DNA of 64,000 nt, taken from positions 7,775,622 through 7,839,621 of the forward strand of contig NC_132891.1 of the NCBI RefSeq assembly GCF_030463535.1, read 5' to 3'. Shown here in pieces: positions 1-13,800 of the stretch. Position numbers and translations under genes: made by a program. Numbering within the stretch: position 1 is the stretch's first letter; the number at the start of each line of letters is the position of its first letter. Origin of the DNA: Salminus brasiliensis. Its lineage: Eukaryota > Chordata > Actinopteri > Characiformes > Bryconidae. The notes below the pieces were generated by a model that was not told the origin of the DNA, made no database searches, and saw nothing but the letters and a program-made list of their open reading frames with translations.

Positions 1-3000
1 GGAACTTGGAGTAGGCTTTATCAGTCTCCGACTGTCCCCATGGCAACATGCCTTTGATCTTGGAGGCATGATTGACTATGACGTCGTCACAGGAACCCAC
101 ATGGAGCGAGCCAAGGCCATCAACGAAGAACTCTGGAGTTAAAGGAGATATTATACAGTAAGAAATGCACACAGATAAACAGATAAAAAAAACTAAAAAA
201 AAAAACTATCAAGGACCATCAAGAAAATGATACATGCATTTTAGTCCTGGTTTGCTTTGTGTTCATTCTGACATATTTGCAATCAAACCAAAAGGGGAAA
301 AAGGTGACGCACGTATGACTGAAGGCTGCAAGTAGAGGTAGAGACACAAGACTACAAGACTCATCTGTGATGAAGCGAGTGGATGTGGGCGGCATGACTT
401 TGGTGGAGAGAACAAGCAGGGCTGATACCAGATTTGGCGGTCAGGAGTGACCCTGTACCCGTACTGAGCTCTGCATTTGGTACGATTAGATAAACAGAAA
501 CAGAGTTGATTGAAACCCACCTGCTTAGGTGGTCTCTGAACCGATTTCCAGCTTTTACCCTGCGGTAAAAACACGTGCACCACACTAGTGAAAAATCTTC
601 AGGTCATAGCTACCCCAAAATGGGTTAAAGCAGCATTATGTGAAAATGAGTAATTAGTTTTGTTCCTTCACTGCCATAAATACTAATCACACTATGAGCG
701 CCCCCTCAAGGACAGCTGTACCTTTATACACAAAAACATCTGTTTAGAGTTGAGATGCTATGCTATAGGTTTATATAAAATGATTACATTTATATCATAC
801 AAATATCTAAATATCAGCAATTCAAATAATGTAAGTTAAACAAATACACTGCTCACACGTCTTTGTGTTGAAACTAAGAAATTGATACTTTCCTGTATTC
901 TTAAAAAGAATTATGCATATCTGACATGAACATGATTTCACAGTCTGTGCACAGTGTGTGGCTGTGCACTATAGACTGTATGGACAGTGGACAGTACGTC
1001 CCCATTGACCCTCACTGTGACATTTTGAAGCCAAAAGATTTTCCCATAAATTTATTTTACACATGCTATTTTGGACAAACAAATAAATAAATTATTATAA
1101 ATTTCATAATTCATGTAAATGGATTATAGCAGCATTGTGTGAGAATAGGTATGTTGTGCTCATGGGCTCCCCCTACAGGTGGGAAGCGTATTGTTTTAGT
1201 TAGTTTTACTCTGCTGCCGTTAAAACAAACCGTCCTTTTGGACAGCCTTACATGTGTATTGGTTGACAGGCTGAGAGATACAAATGTGGCATCTGTAGTG
1301 AATGAAGCACATGGAATGAGGCGACCGAGTAATATTACAGGACTTTACACGAATATCACTTGAATTAAAGCTCAAATTTCACAGTTTTTATGAGCGGTCT
1401 CGTGCAGAGAGAGGTCTCCACAGTGCAGTAGCAGTGTTTTGGCCCATATTGGTAATTACACATTCTCCCCAATACGGCCAGCTTAACAGCAAAATAATCT
1501 AAAGCTCTTATTTATAGGTTAAATTGATCCATAATGCTGCTTTAAATGAGATTTGATTTTTTTTAGCATGCCATAAGGTTTGGACCACTGCACTTGGTCT
1601 ATACATGGTCACTATCTATACTTACACGAACACTCCTCTCTCAAATGCAGCAGTGAGAAAAGAGGCAATGTGAATGAAGGGTCTGACTAAGACCCTTCTA
1701 GACGCCCGCTTCAATTAATCATTGTAGAATTACTATCACAATAAATCAGTAGTACAGCAGAGCTACAGTACAGGGGACATCAAACTACCTACCAAGGTGG
1801 GCAACCCGCACCAGACGAGGGTCGAAGCCAACTTGCCGCACCTTCTCAGTGCGAGCCATGAAGAAGTTAATGACTGCATCAGCGACCACACAATTAGGGA
1901 AGCCCTCAATGATGTGATGAAAGCCTCTTCTTATGTGTAGACAATCTCCCTCTTCTCCACCGTCTTCAATGGAGATTGTGTGTCGATAGGTGGCGGTGTA
2001 GCCGGTTACCTCCCGCACGGCCCCTCCCACCTAAACATATTTGAATAGAAAATAGAGACCAAACTCAAATTTTATACATGCTCACAGCAAACACTTTATA
2101 ATGGCTGTTTCCAATTTTCTTTCTTTCTAAGAATTACAAATAAAACAGCATGCAGAAACATTTTTACTCAACTTTCCATTAATAATATTAAATATTAATA
2201 ATAGATGTATATAACCGTGCATCTCAACATTTTTACCTCTTGTGGATTAAGCACAAACATTTGAAGCTTGAAAAAGGCTTTATATGTTTTATCTAAAGCA
2301 TGTAACAAACAATAATGCTAAAGTAAAAATAGTGTGGGACAGATTTACTGATGTTTGTGATTAAAAATGCTAAACTTGCTAATGTTGCTAATGTTTACAC
2401 GGATTTAGTGGACGAATTAAACCTGCCAGATTTGACTGTTTATTCATCTCGCCGCTGAGCTCTGTGCAGCTGTAAACTGCACGTTGCGGCAAGAGTGCAA
2501 GGTCACGCAAATGTTTATGAAATTTTGAGCAACGTGCTTCGGCCAAGACAAACTATGTCCATGTTGGACAAACTTACAGACATTTAACTACTGTGCTTTT
2601 TACTGTGCTGAAACCCAATGAAGATTCTGAGGAACGCTGAAGACAAGCACAGCAAGCGTGCTGTTAAACACCTAGGTGTATAGGGAGCCATTTCAGTCAC
2701 AGCCATGGTGTGTGTGTATGTGTGTGTGCGTGTGTGACCGTATCAGAATGGGCTATAATGACACGGACTGATTCTGATCACAGACCGATCGCTCCTTGCA
2801 TCTATCATTTAGACATGTTTCTCTAGGAGTACACGAGAAAGACAATGTGTTACACCACATCCTGGGGCATTTCGCACAAGAGTCATGTTTTTCTTAACCT
2901 GCGTTATTATTAATCTCATCACCCACAAAAACCACCCACACTCAGTGCAACAAAACCATCCAAACAAGGTAGAAAAGTACAGAGAAAGGGAGGGGAAGAG

Positions 3001-5379
3001 AAAGGGAGAGGGAGAGAGAAAGGGAGGTAGTGTGCAAACATATGAAGTTGAAAGAGAAAGAGAAACAACTCACACCACACCTTAATTTACTATGAAAGTG
3101 GACGTTGACCTTAATTGTACTTGCAAATGTCCAGATTTCCATTTGTAAATAAAACTCGGTCACCTGTTGCTATTGTTATATAATAGTCAAAGTGCAGGAA
3201 CACAGGTGCAATCAAGGAGTAAGAGAAAGAGCACAGCATACACAGTATGCAGACTACAGTAATCAATACACACCGTTTTGCAACTATGCCTCTAGGCATC
3301 TACATTGAGTGCTGATCATTTGTATATGTGTTGCATTTGTTTCATATAAACACTGAATCTTACTGCCCGTTCTAATGAAGGCATTACACTTTAAGACACT
3401 TTAAGTTGTAGCAGTTGCTTACAGAGAAGTGCAATTGCACACACAGCTTTTCAAGTTCCTGTAGAGACCGATCATAGAATAGTACTCTGGAGCATTCAGC
3501 TGTGGAGCAGGTGATTATACAACACCCTGACCTCACAAATGCTCTTGTCGCTAAATTCAATCAAGGCCTCACAGCAAAATTCCATAATCTAGTACAAAGC
3601 CCTCATCCCTGGGCAGTTGAGACAGTTACTCTGAAAAAGCACGATATGGCCTTTTTAAATAGTCTTGATTTCAGTAGAAATAACGAAAGAGCAGGTGCCC
3701 CAATACTTTTGTCCATATACTGTAGCATACTATAATAAAATGTAATCATTGCAATTTCAAATGTTCTTTTTTTATTCTTTCAAATAAAGGCTATTCAGTG
3801 TTCCGAGTAATTCAAAGATAAAAACGGCGCACTTTGCTACTGGAAGGTCGCCGGTTTAATCCCCTGAACTGACAGGACACCTAACCCCCAACTGCTCCCC
3901 AGGCACAGCAGTCTCAGTGTCCCATTAGAATGTGTGTGTGCGATCACTGCACGGATGGGTTAAGGACAGAGGTTAAGTTCCTACGTATGAAACACAAGCA
4001 TTGACTGAGTGCTGCTTCTTCTTTTAAATTGTATGCGTGTTGATGTAAGCACCACCTTGCATATGTAAAGGTCAAGTACATGGTATGTACGTGGTTTGTG
4101 AAACATGGTTATTCTACACATGCCTTTCCTTTCTGTATTCCAGGGCCCTACTTTGCTTGCCTTAAAACAAAGGGAAAACATGGAAAACATAGATGGAATG
4201 AAAGCATAATAACAGGACCAACCTGTTGAGCTACAGACTGTTAGGGGTTTGACTGAAAGATTGTCAGTTCCTTTCAGTCGGGTTAGAGCTACACATAGCA
4301 ACCGCCTTGCAACACTGCAGCACCCAACTAGCAAGCAACTGCCTGGAATACTATAGCAACCAGCTAGCAACATCATAGAAACCACCTGGAATACCACAAA
4401 AAGATTTTGGGCTCGACAACTCTGACATTTCTGCCAAAATAATCAATTATTTTATTTTTGGGAGGGGGGCCCGCCAGTCACAGGTCATTAGAAATGTCCT
4501 AACTTTCAGGAGGAAACCACTAAGGCAACAACCATTCTACGTTCCCTTCAGGAAATGAGTCACCCCCCCCACCCCAGTTCTTACTTGTGTATTTCTACAT
4601 TTTATTCTATTATTACTGCTTCTGTAAGTGCTGTTCGTCTTACCAGGTCTAAAGTGGTGCGCTCCAAAACCTCCACCATCTTTTCCAGTCTCGTGTTGGA
4701 GGTGAAGATGAAATCATCGTCCACCCATAGCACGTACTTTGTGGTCACCTGAGAGATGGCGAGATTACGCCCAGCAAACCATCCCTGCAATAAAAACAAT
4801 CGTTAACTTAGAAATGCCACCAACTGCATATCAATCAATGATAAGCATCAAAAAAAGAAAATTTGGTTTCAAAACTAAAACAAATCAAATCAACAAACGT
4901 TACTGCAGCTTATTCCACATTACAAGCCGTAAGATAACAAGCACATAAGGAGATGGACTGAGATGTGGCTCACACTTTAGAGGAGTATATAAGCATTCAT
5001 AACAGCAAGGGTGGAAACACTACTGCACACTGTGTGTGTGTGAGTGTGTGTTCACTACCAGATGGGTTAAATGCGGAGGACACATTTCGCTGTACACTGT
5101 ACAGTGACAAATACGTGCACCTTTACCTTTATCTTTACACTACTCTTATACTTTTGTAAAGTATAGTTTATATAGTTTGGATATTTGCACTTCATTACCA
5201 AACACTTTCTGCAAGATTTTCATTTATACATTTGTTTACATCAATGTCAATTGATTTATCTTTAGTCTTTTGATTAAAATGTATATTAGCTTTAGTTATT
5301 TTAGTAATTTAGTCATTGTTTGTTTCGGTCAACATTTCAAATATCTAAAAAGTGTTAGCCAATTTAAATGGTAAACATT

Positions 5380-5424
<45 letters not shown>

Positions 5425-8400
5425 ACAGTCCCCCTCATTTCAGGGTACCATAATGTTTGGGACATAGCAATGATGGTACTGTACATGACTGCGTCAACAT
5501 ACCTTTATTACATATCCACAGACATCATAAGCTCTTGCTTGTTTCGGGGCCTTGTTCCCTACTCAGGTTTCTCCTCAGCATATGGAATGCATGGTCAATT
5601 AGATTTAAATCCGGTGACTTTTTTTACTTTGAGAAACATCTGTGTTGCCTTAGCAGTACATCTGGGATCATTATCTTGCTGTAGGATGAAACACTGCCCA
5701 ATGAGTTTGGAGGCATCTACTGGAACCTGAGCAGATAGGATGTTCCTATACCTCTTAGAAGTCATAGTTCTGCTGCCTTCAGCATTTCCATCATCAATAA
5801 AGCTAAGTGCACCGTAAGCTGTGGCAGCCATGCATGCCCAAGCCATGACACGGCCACCACCATGTTTCACAGTTTCTTTTTGTCTCTACTGGGTAATTAC
5901 TCTGCCATTACTCTGATACAGGTTAATCTTGGTCTCCTCAGTCCACCTCATCCACAACACCTTTTTCAAGAATTCAGTAGCTTTTCAGTTCTTTTTTGCA
6001 GACTGTAATCTGGCTATTCTCTTTAGTAGTTTGCAGCTTGTATTGTAGTCTCTGCATTTCTGTTCATGAAGTCTTCTGTGGATACTAGTCTGACAAATAC
6101 ACGCTCCCCTTCTAAAGGCAGTTTCTGATCTGTCAAGCACACAATTGAGGATATTCCAGAAGATAAGTGAGGATTCTTCTGCCATCAGCAGTAGAGGACT
6201 TCCCGGGCCTATCAGTGCCTTTGCGTTCAATGAGCTCACAAATACTTTATTTTTTTTTCTTAATGAAATTTCACACAGTTGATTTTGGTAATACCAAATT
6301 TTGTAATTTGACTGATAGTATTCTTGTTTTTTAGCCACACAACAGACTTCTTTGACTTTCACTGACAAAGCTCTTGTCCTCATGTTGAACAACGGCGACT
6401 ATGGACTTTTGCACAGGTATCTTATGTCGGTAATACTAAAGCAATGGAACACACCTGACTAATCAGGAACACCTGTAAATCCAAATGTCCCAAACATTAT
6501 AGTGCCCTGCAATGAGGGCTATGCAAAAAAGGGTTGTGATTTCAACATGGCGAAACCAAAATGTATGCAGACCATGGAAAATGTGTAATTGTCCCAAACA
6601 CTATGGAGAGCACTGTATATCTTTATATTTTGCTTTCTTGTTCAGTACAAACAGGTGCAGGAAAGTCATGCATGACACTAGTACCTCCTGTTTTGTGTTT
6701 AGGCACCACTGAGTACTCAAGTACAGATGTGTTCCTATTTTACAAGCTTCATTTGTGATGTGCAGGGTTACTGTAGTCTGACATACGTCATATGACACCC
6801 TAAACAACAAGGAAACTTGCACAAGCTTATTCTCGTGTGCAATAGAAAGCGGTTATTTTAGACAAAAGGAAGTTGCAATTTTGCCACAAGTGTAGAAACA
6901 CTACCCCGTTTTTACACTGCCACTGATCATACAGGAGCACTTTGTAGTTTTTAAAGAACTTTAATAACAGACTGTAGTCCATCTGTTTCTCTAAATACTT
7001 TGTTAGCCTCATTTCACCCTGTTCTCTTCAATGTTCAGGACCTCACAGGACCACCACAGAGCAGGTGGTATTTTGGTGATGGGTCAGTGACACATCGTGG
7101 TGGTGGTGTGTTAGTAGTGTGTGTTGTGCTGGTACGAGTGGATCAGACACAGCAGTGCTGCTGCTGGAGTGTTTAAACACCTCAGCTTCACTGCTGGACT
7201 GAGGATAGTCCACCCAACAGCGTCCTGTAGGTAGCGTGCTTTCGCCACTGATGAAGGATCAGAGGATGACCATAGAAACTGTGCAGTAACAGATGAGCTT
7301 ATGTCTCTGACTCTTTTAAACACTCATACCAGGTTGATCCACCTTGTGGATGTAAACAGTGAGTGGGCACAGTGGTCAAAATCTCCAGCAGCACTGTAGC
7401 AACGCAACACACACAGACACCTGCTCTGTGGTGGTCTTGTGGGGTCCTGAACATTGAGGAGAACAAGGTGAAAAGAGGCTAACAAAGTATGCAGAGAAAC
7501 AGATGGACAACAGTCTGTAATTATAGAACTACAGAGTGCTCCTATATGGTCAGTGGAGCTGATCTAATGAACAATGAGTGTAGAAACAAGGTGGTATTAA
7601 TGTTATGGCTAATATATACACATATATCATACCAAAGACCAGTGAAATAACTATTACCTTTCCAAATGGCATAATGTAATGCTCGATGTAGGGTCCAGTT
7701 ACAGGCTTAGTGTGCTCGCTGTCGTCAGCTATAATTATTGTGACGGTGGGGTAGAACAGTCGTATGCTGTCAATCAGATCCTGAAGCTTATCATAACGTA
7801 GAAATGTTTTGGTTGCAATGGTGACAAGAGCACTTATGTTGTATTCTAGAAGTGGAGAAAATACAAACAAATGATTACACACATCATCTGATTTTATTAG
7901 CATTTTCAGAAGCAGTTTCTTGATCAGTAATACGCGAGGACTCGTTACCTGCACTAGGTCCAGGATCATACAGCTTAGGAGGAATTTCATGTCGAATTTT
8001 AATGGTGAAGGCTGCCTGGAATCCATCTGTGCCAAATTGCACTGGTTAAAAGAAAACTGACATGTTAGATAAGTTGCGTTTCAGTTTAGATTTACATAAG
8101 TTGATACATCTTCACTGTCATGCAAAACCCTTGTATCTTCAAACTGACATCTTTATAGAAGAATGAGGAGAAGAAACACCCATACACCTTCTTAAGCTTC
8201 AATGGAGAAAGGTTAAGAGGGTGTTAAGTTGTACTTTTCTGAGGTAAAACTTGGAATTCATTTTGAAGCATATCTATTGGTCGATTCATCATGAAATTTG
8301 GACGCAATATAAAATAAAAAAAGCCAGATTCAAATGATGTAAAAGAAACTGACAAATAGATACAAAAGGCTTTTGCATGGCAGCAATAACGTACATTTCC

Positions 8401-10835
8401 TAGCATGTGTGTATATTCTGTAGATTGTACAGTACTAAAATAATATCTACAGTATGTATAGTATGTATACAGGGTGTATATGCATGAAATGTGCGGTACA
8501 GTTGGTTGTGTCTCCTGGATAAACCTTTTCCTAACTATGAATAATGCTTGATGCATATTTGAGGTCCAATTTATACACAAAATATTTGACTGTGTTGACT
8601 CAATTGACTGTCTTTGCCTCCCTGAATTTGACAAGAAACACATGGAAGCCAGGGAGATGCACTATACTGCCAAAATGATTCACTTGCCTGCCTTTGCACA
8701 CATGTGAACTTGAGTGACCTCAGATTCTTAATCCATAGCGTTTCATATGATGTCGGCCCACCCTTTGCAGCTATAACAGCTTCAACTCTTCTGGGAGTGT
8801 GTTTATGGGGAAGCAAATTCCAGAAGCGCATTTGTGAGGTCATACACTGATGTTGGACGAGAAGGCCTGGCTCGAAGTCTCTGCTACAATTCATCCCAAT
8901 GGTTTTCTATCGAGTTGAAGTCAGGACTCTTGCTCATGCATGTCATTATGGACCTTGCTTTGTGCACTGGTGTGCAGTCATGTTGGAACAGGAAGGGGCC
9001 ATCCCCAAACTGTTCCCACAAAGTTGGCAGCATGAAAATGACCAAACTCTCTTGGTCTGCTGAAGCATTAAGAGTAGTGATGCAGGATATATCTGTAACC
9101 GATATATTATTTTATTAATTGGATTTTTTTTATTTTAGATGTTTTAATTGAAAAAGCAGTGAAATTTAATTTATGTTTCCATTTTCATATGGGACAGTCC
9201 AGCCATAGATTCAACCCTTGTTTTATGTAGGCCACAACTGTAGACTGTTTTTATAACTATAGTTCAAAGGAAAAAGTTTTCTTTTGGAATAATCATCTCA
9301 TGAGATGAGTTAATGTGTGATTTTGTTGGGGTTTTTTTGGCTGTTTTCCATAAAGCAAAATATCCTTTGTTGCTTTCTGTATAGTTATATATGCAGTTAT
9401 ATTAATTCTTGGAGCTTCCCATAAGCTGCCATACATGTAAGCTGCTATACATGTAATTTTCTTGTTGCTGTCTGTAACAATTTAAGGCAAAAAAAAATCT
9501 GTGAAAGACCAACAACTTTACAACAATCATCAGCTCTGATGTTTATTGCTATGTAAAGTAAATGACTGAAAAAAGGTTTTTAAAAGCAGTTCATATATGG
9601 ATTATAATGTGAACTTTTTAAAATACTAAAAAAGTGAAGTTATCGGTTTTTAATATTGGTATTGGCCACAACAATGTGCTAATAATCGGTTATCATATGC
9701 TCGGCCATGGAAATCTATTCCATGAGGCTCTATGATGCGCCTCAGCATCTGCTGACCCCGCTCTGTCATTTTACGTGACATACCTCTTCGTGGCCAAGTT
9801 GCGGTCGTTCCCAATCCCTTCCACTTTGTTATAACACCACTGACAGTTGACTGTGGAATATTTAGTAGCGAGGAAATTTCCCCGTTGCACAGGTGACATC
9901 TTATCACTGTACCACACTGGAATTCACTGCATGCCTAGGTGTTTGGTTTTGGAATTGATTGGAATACCTGAATTCAATGATTTGGATGGGTGAATACTTT
10001 TGGCAATATAGTGCATGTCAAAATTCTAATCTCATTATTTTGTATAAAATGTTGGAGAAATCAACAGTATCTTCATTATTGGCCACACTAAATCTATTGT
10101 GCTATTGAGTGCATATCCTTTTTTTTTAATGATAATGTGTAGAAAATCCCCAAAACTTTTATTTTACATTCTATGTGAACTCTAGTTTGAGGTTAGAACA
10201 TTAAGTCACAAAATGATGGAAAATGTTTTTATATAACAACATACTATTATATAAATATAAGGCCCATTCTGCCATTGTAGGTATAGAACACTCTTATCTT
10301 TCTTTTTTTCTTTCTATTTAAATTTTAAATCATTTAGTTTTCACTACTTTTAGAAATATAATGAAGATCTATAAACTCTTTCATTTGGATCAACTTCATT
10401 CAGAAACACTGACAGTGTATTGTACTATTTCTTTAATTAGTGTATTATAAATGATGGCCATCATTTCCGTTATCAAGTTCAGCATTTCCGTCATAAAGTT
10501 CACCTCTTCACATCATCCCACGTAGTTTCACTAAGTGAAACCTGGGTTGTTGTTTTTTTTCTCCAGATTTAGAGAAAGTGAACCAGTCTAACTTGTTTAG
10601 TGTCAAGTTCTCAGTGGAGATAAACAGTCACATCAAGGCACATGAAAAGCTCACCTACATCTGCAGTGTTGGGGTGAAAGATTGTGTTGGTGTAAGTGAT
10701 GAACTGCAACTGCCTGTTGAGAGCAGACAGCGCTCTGCTGGAGAGGGCTATATGCATCTTTCCTTCATTGCTCACTTGGACCTCATTCACTGTAGCCGCC
10801 ATATTAAATATTCCCATGCTGGCAGTTAAATTCAC

Positions 10836-10898
<63 letters not shown>

Positions 10899-13800
10899 AA
10901 CACAAACACACAAACAGGAATGAGGGTTTTGTGAGGCAAATCTACTAAGCTCTTCTAATTTTTTTTAAATCTTACATTTCCTCAATACAGTAAAGCACAA
11001 TTAAATGTAAAGAAGAAAAATATAAATGTTCCCATAGGGAATACATCAAACACATAACCCCTTTAACCCATAATAAACACTAATCCAATCCTGTAAAAGA
11101 GCATTAAAACTAAACTGAACTGAAAAACTAAACACCCAAATGAACTTCTGACTGTGGTCATCAGTATCATCCATGGCCTCCAATCAACAAATCACACATG
11201 AATGGTACCAAATAATGTACTAAACATAAGAGCATAACATGGTGAAAACGTACCGAGTAAAGGCTTCTGGGCTTGTGTTTTAGAGCCAACCCTTACAACA
11301 ACAAAAGTAAAGCATTAGGCAATTTCCTTTGAATAAGGAAAGAGAGAGCAAGCATGAATAAAGGTCACATTTCCTGGAGACAGTGAAAAGGCAGCATGAG
11401 GAAAGGTTAGCAAGAGGCTCATAACACTCACATTTAATCATTTAATTCAATTCTTTGTTATGCCTTTTCTCCCTCATCTCTCAGATATTCATTCATAGAG
11501 CAGACAGCCAGACGGCCAAAAGCACCAGATCAATAAAGCCCTTTATACTAGAGAGAGGCCTTATAGCCTAACATCACAGCTAAAACTGCAGGTGATTTTG
11601 TGGCAGATGAATTTGGCAGAAACCAGTAAGCGTAATACACAAGCCAGCACAGTTTACTGACTTCCCTGCTCTAACAGACCTACTAAACCTGGCTTTTAAC
11701 AGGTGGGTTGAATTAGGTGTGCTTCAGCAGGAAATGCACAAAACCTCCAGAACTGGAACTGCACGCCCTAGACATGAGATCAATACCATCAAACTACAAT
11801 GCAGGCATTGTTGCGTGTAATAGTTGCTGTTACACAATCTTGTCTCTCCACTTTTGCAAATTACTTAAAAAGTGTGCACTTATGAACTTTTTAACATATT
11901 TACTGTGGTAGTGTGTGGTTTGGGGCGCATCCAACTTTGTGACGCAAGTTATGAAAATCAATGCATTTAACTATGCCTTAAACTATGATGCTGATTTACA
12001 AATAATCTTCATGATGGCTTTAAACAAGTCTGGGGTAGTTTAGCGTCTGTCTGTCTGTCCGTGTTGTAAAAGTGTTGACCTGTTGATATTATTTAACTTC
12101 ACTCTTTGATCATTTTACTAACACCGATCAGCAATAACATTAGAACCTAATATTGCCAAATACTGAGTAGGTCTCACTTGTGCCACCACGAACTGATCAA
12201 GGAGTCGGGTCAAGACCTCTGAAGGCATCCTGTGGTATCTGGCACCAAGATGTAAGTAGCAGATCCTTCAAGTCCTGCAATGTGTGAGGTGAGGCCTCCA
12301 TGGATTGCATTAATAAGGCTTGACTTAGGTGTTCACGGCCCTGTTGTGGGTTCACCAGTTTTAGTAGGTACTGACCACTGCATAACACCCCACAAGACCT
12401 GCCTGAAGTTTTGAAGATGCTCAGATTCTTGCCCATTATTATTCTTTGCCACTACAGATAATGTTTTTTTTTCCTTTACCTGTCAGTGGTGCTAATGTTA
12501 TGGCTGATGGTGTATGTGTTCTTTTTTTATTAAGTTAAAACAATTTTTAATGACATATACAGTGCCCTCCATAATTATTGGCACCCCTGGTTAACATGTG
12601 TTCTTTAGCTTCTAATAAATTGAGTTTTTTTCTAAATAATATAGGACCACGATGGAAAAAAAAGAGTAAAATCCAACCTTTAACTCAAGTGAATTTTAAG
12701 GGGAAAAAAAGATCCCTGACTAAGAAATAATTATTCTTCATAAAAATCACCTGTTCCACAATTATTGGCACCCCTAACATTTCTTAGGAAATAAATATAA
12801 TTAAAGTATTTGTCAATTCTACAGTAGTTTACGAAGTTGATCAGAGTATGTAGGAACATTTAATTAGTAATTCACAACTTCCTGTTTTCCTGGGGTGTAA
12901 ATATGACGTGACACAGAGGCCATTTTTCTTCAAAGACAAAGGAACATACCATTCAAGTAAGGCAGATGTGTGTTGACCTCCACAAGTCAGGCAATGGCTC
13001 CAAGAAAATAGCCACTCACCTACACCTGTCCATATCTACTGTCAGAGGAATTATTAAGAAGTTTAAAACAACTGGAACAGTGGTAAACAAGCCTGGACGA
13101 GGACGCAGGTTTATTTTGTCACCATGCACAGTGAGGAGGATGATAGGAGAAATAAAAAGGTCTCCAAAGCTCACTGTTACAGAATTGCAACAAATGGTAG
13201 CTTCTTGGGGTCACAAAGTCTCCAAAACAACCATCAGGCGCTATCTGCATGCCAACAAGCTGTTTGGGAGGCATGCACGGAAAAAACCTTTTCTCACTCA
13301 CAATCATAAACGCAAACGTTTGGAGTTTGCTAAGCAGTACTGGAACTTTAACTGGGACCGTGTGCTGGTCAGATGAAACTAAGATAGAGCTTTTTGGCAA
13401 CAAATGCTCTAAGTGGGTCTGGCGTAACACAAGAGCTGAGTATGCAGAAAAGCACCTCATGCCCACTGTGAAATATGGGGGAGGATCAGTAAGGCTGTGG
13501 GCCTGTTTCTCTTCCAGAGGCCCTGGGAACCTTGTTAGGGTGCATGGCATCATGAATGCTTTGAAATACCAGGACATTTTAAAACAAAATCTGGTGGCTT
13601 CTGCCCAAAAGCTGAAGATCGGTCGTCACTGGGTCTTTCAGCAAGATAATGACCCAAAACATATGGCCAAATCTACACTGAAATGGTTCACCACACACAG
13701 AATCAAGCTCCTCCCATGGCCATCTCAGTCCCCAGACCTCAACCCCATTGAAAACCTGTGGGGTGAGCTGAAGAGGAGAGTGCAGAGGAGAGGACCCAGG

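Noticed and set aside
3111..3299. Minus-strand 62-codon hydrophobic frame
   Set aside because: It lies in AT-rich intronic sequence with no homology pattern; hydrophobicity alone is expected from T-rich codons.
5595..5870. Minus-strand frame read as a host gene
   Set aside because: The blocks [11 protein letters not shown] and LQQDNDPR mark it as a decayed Tc1-like transposase, not a host gene.
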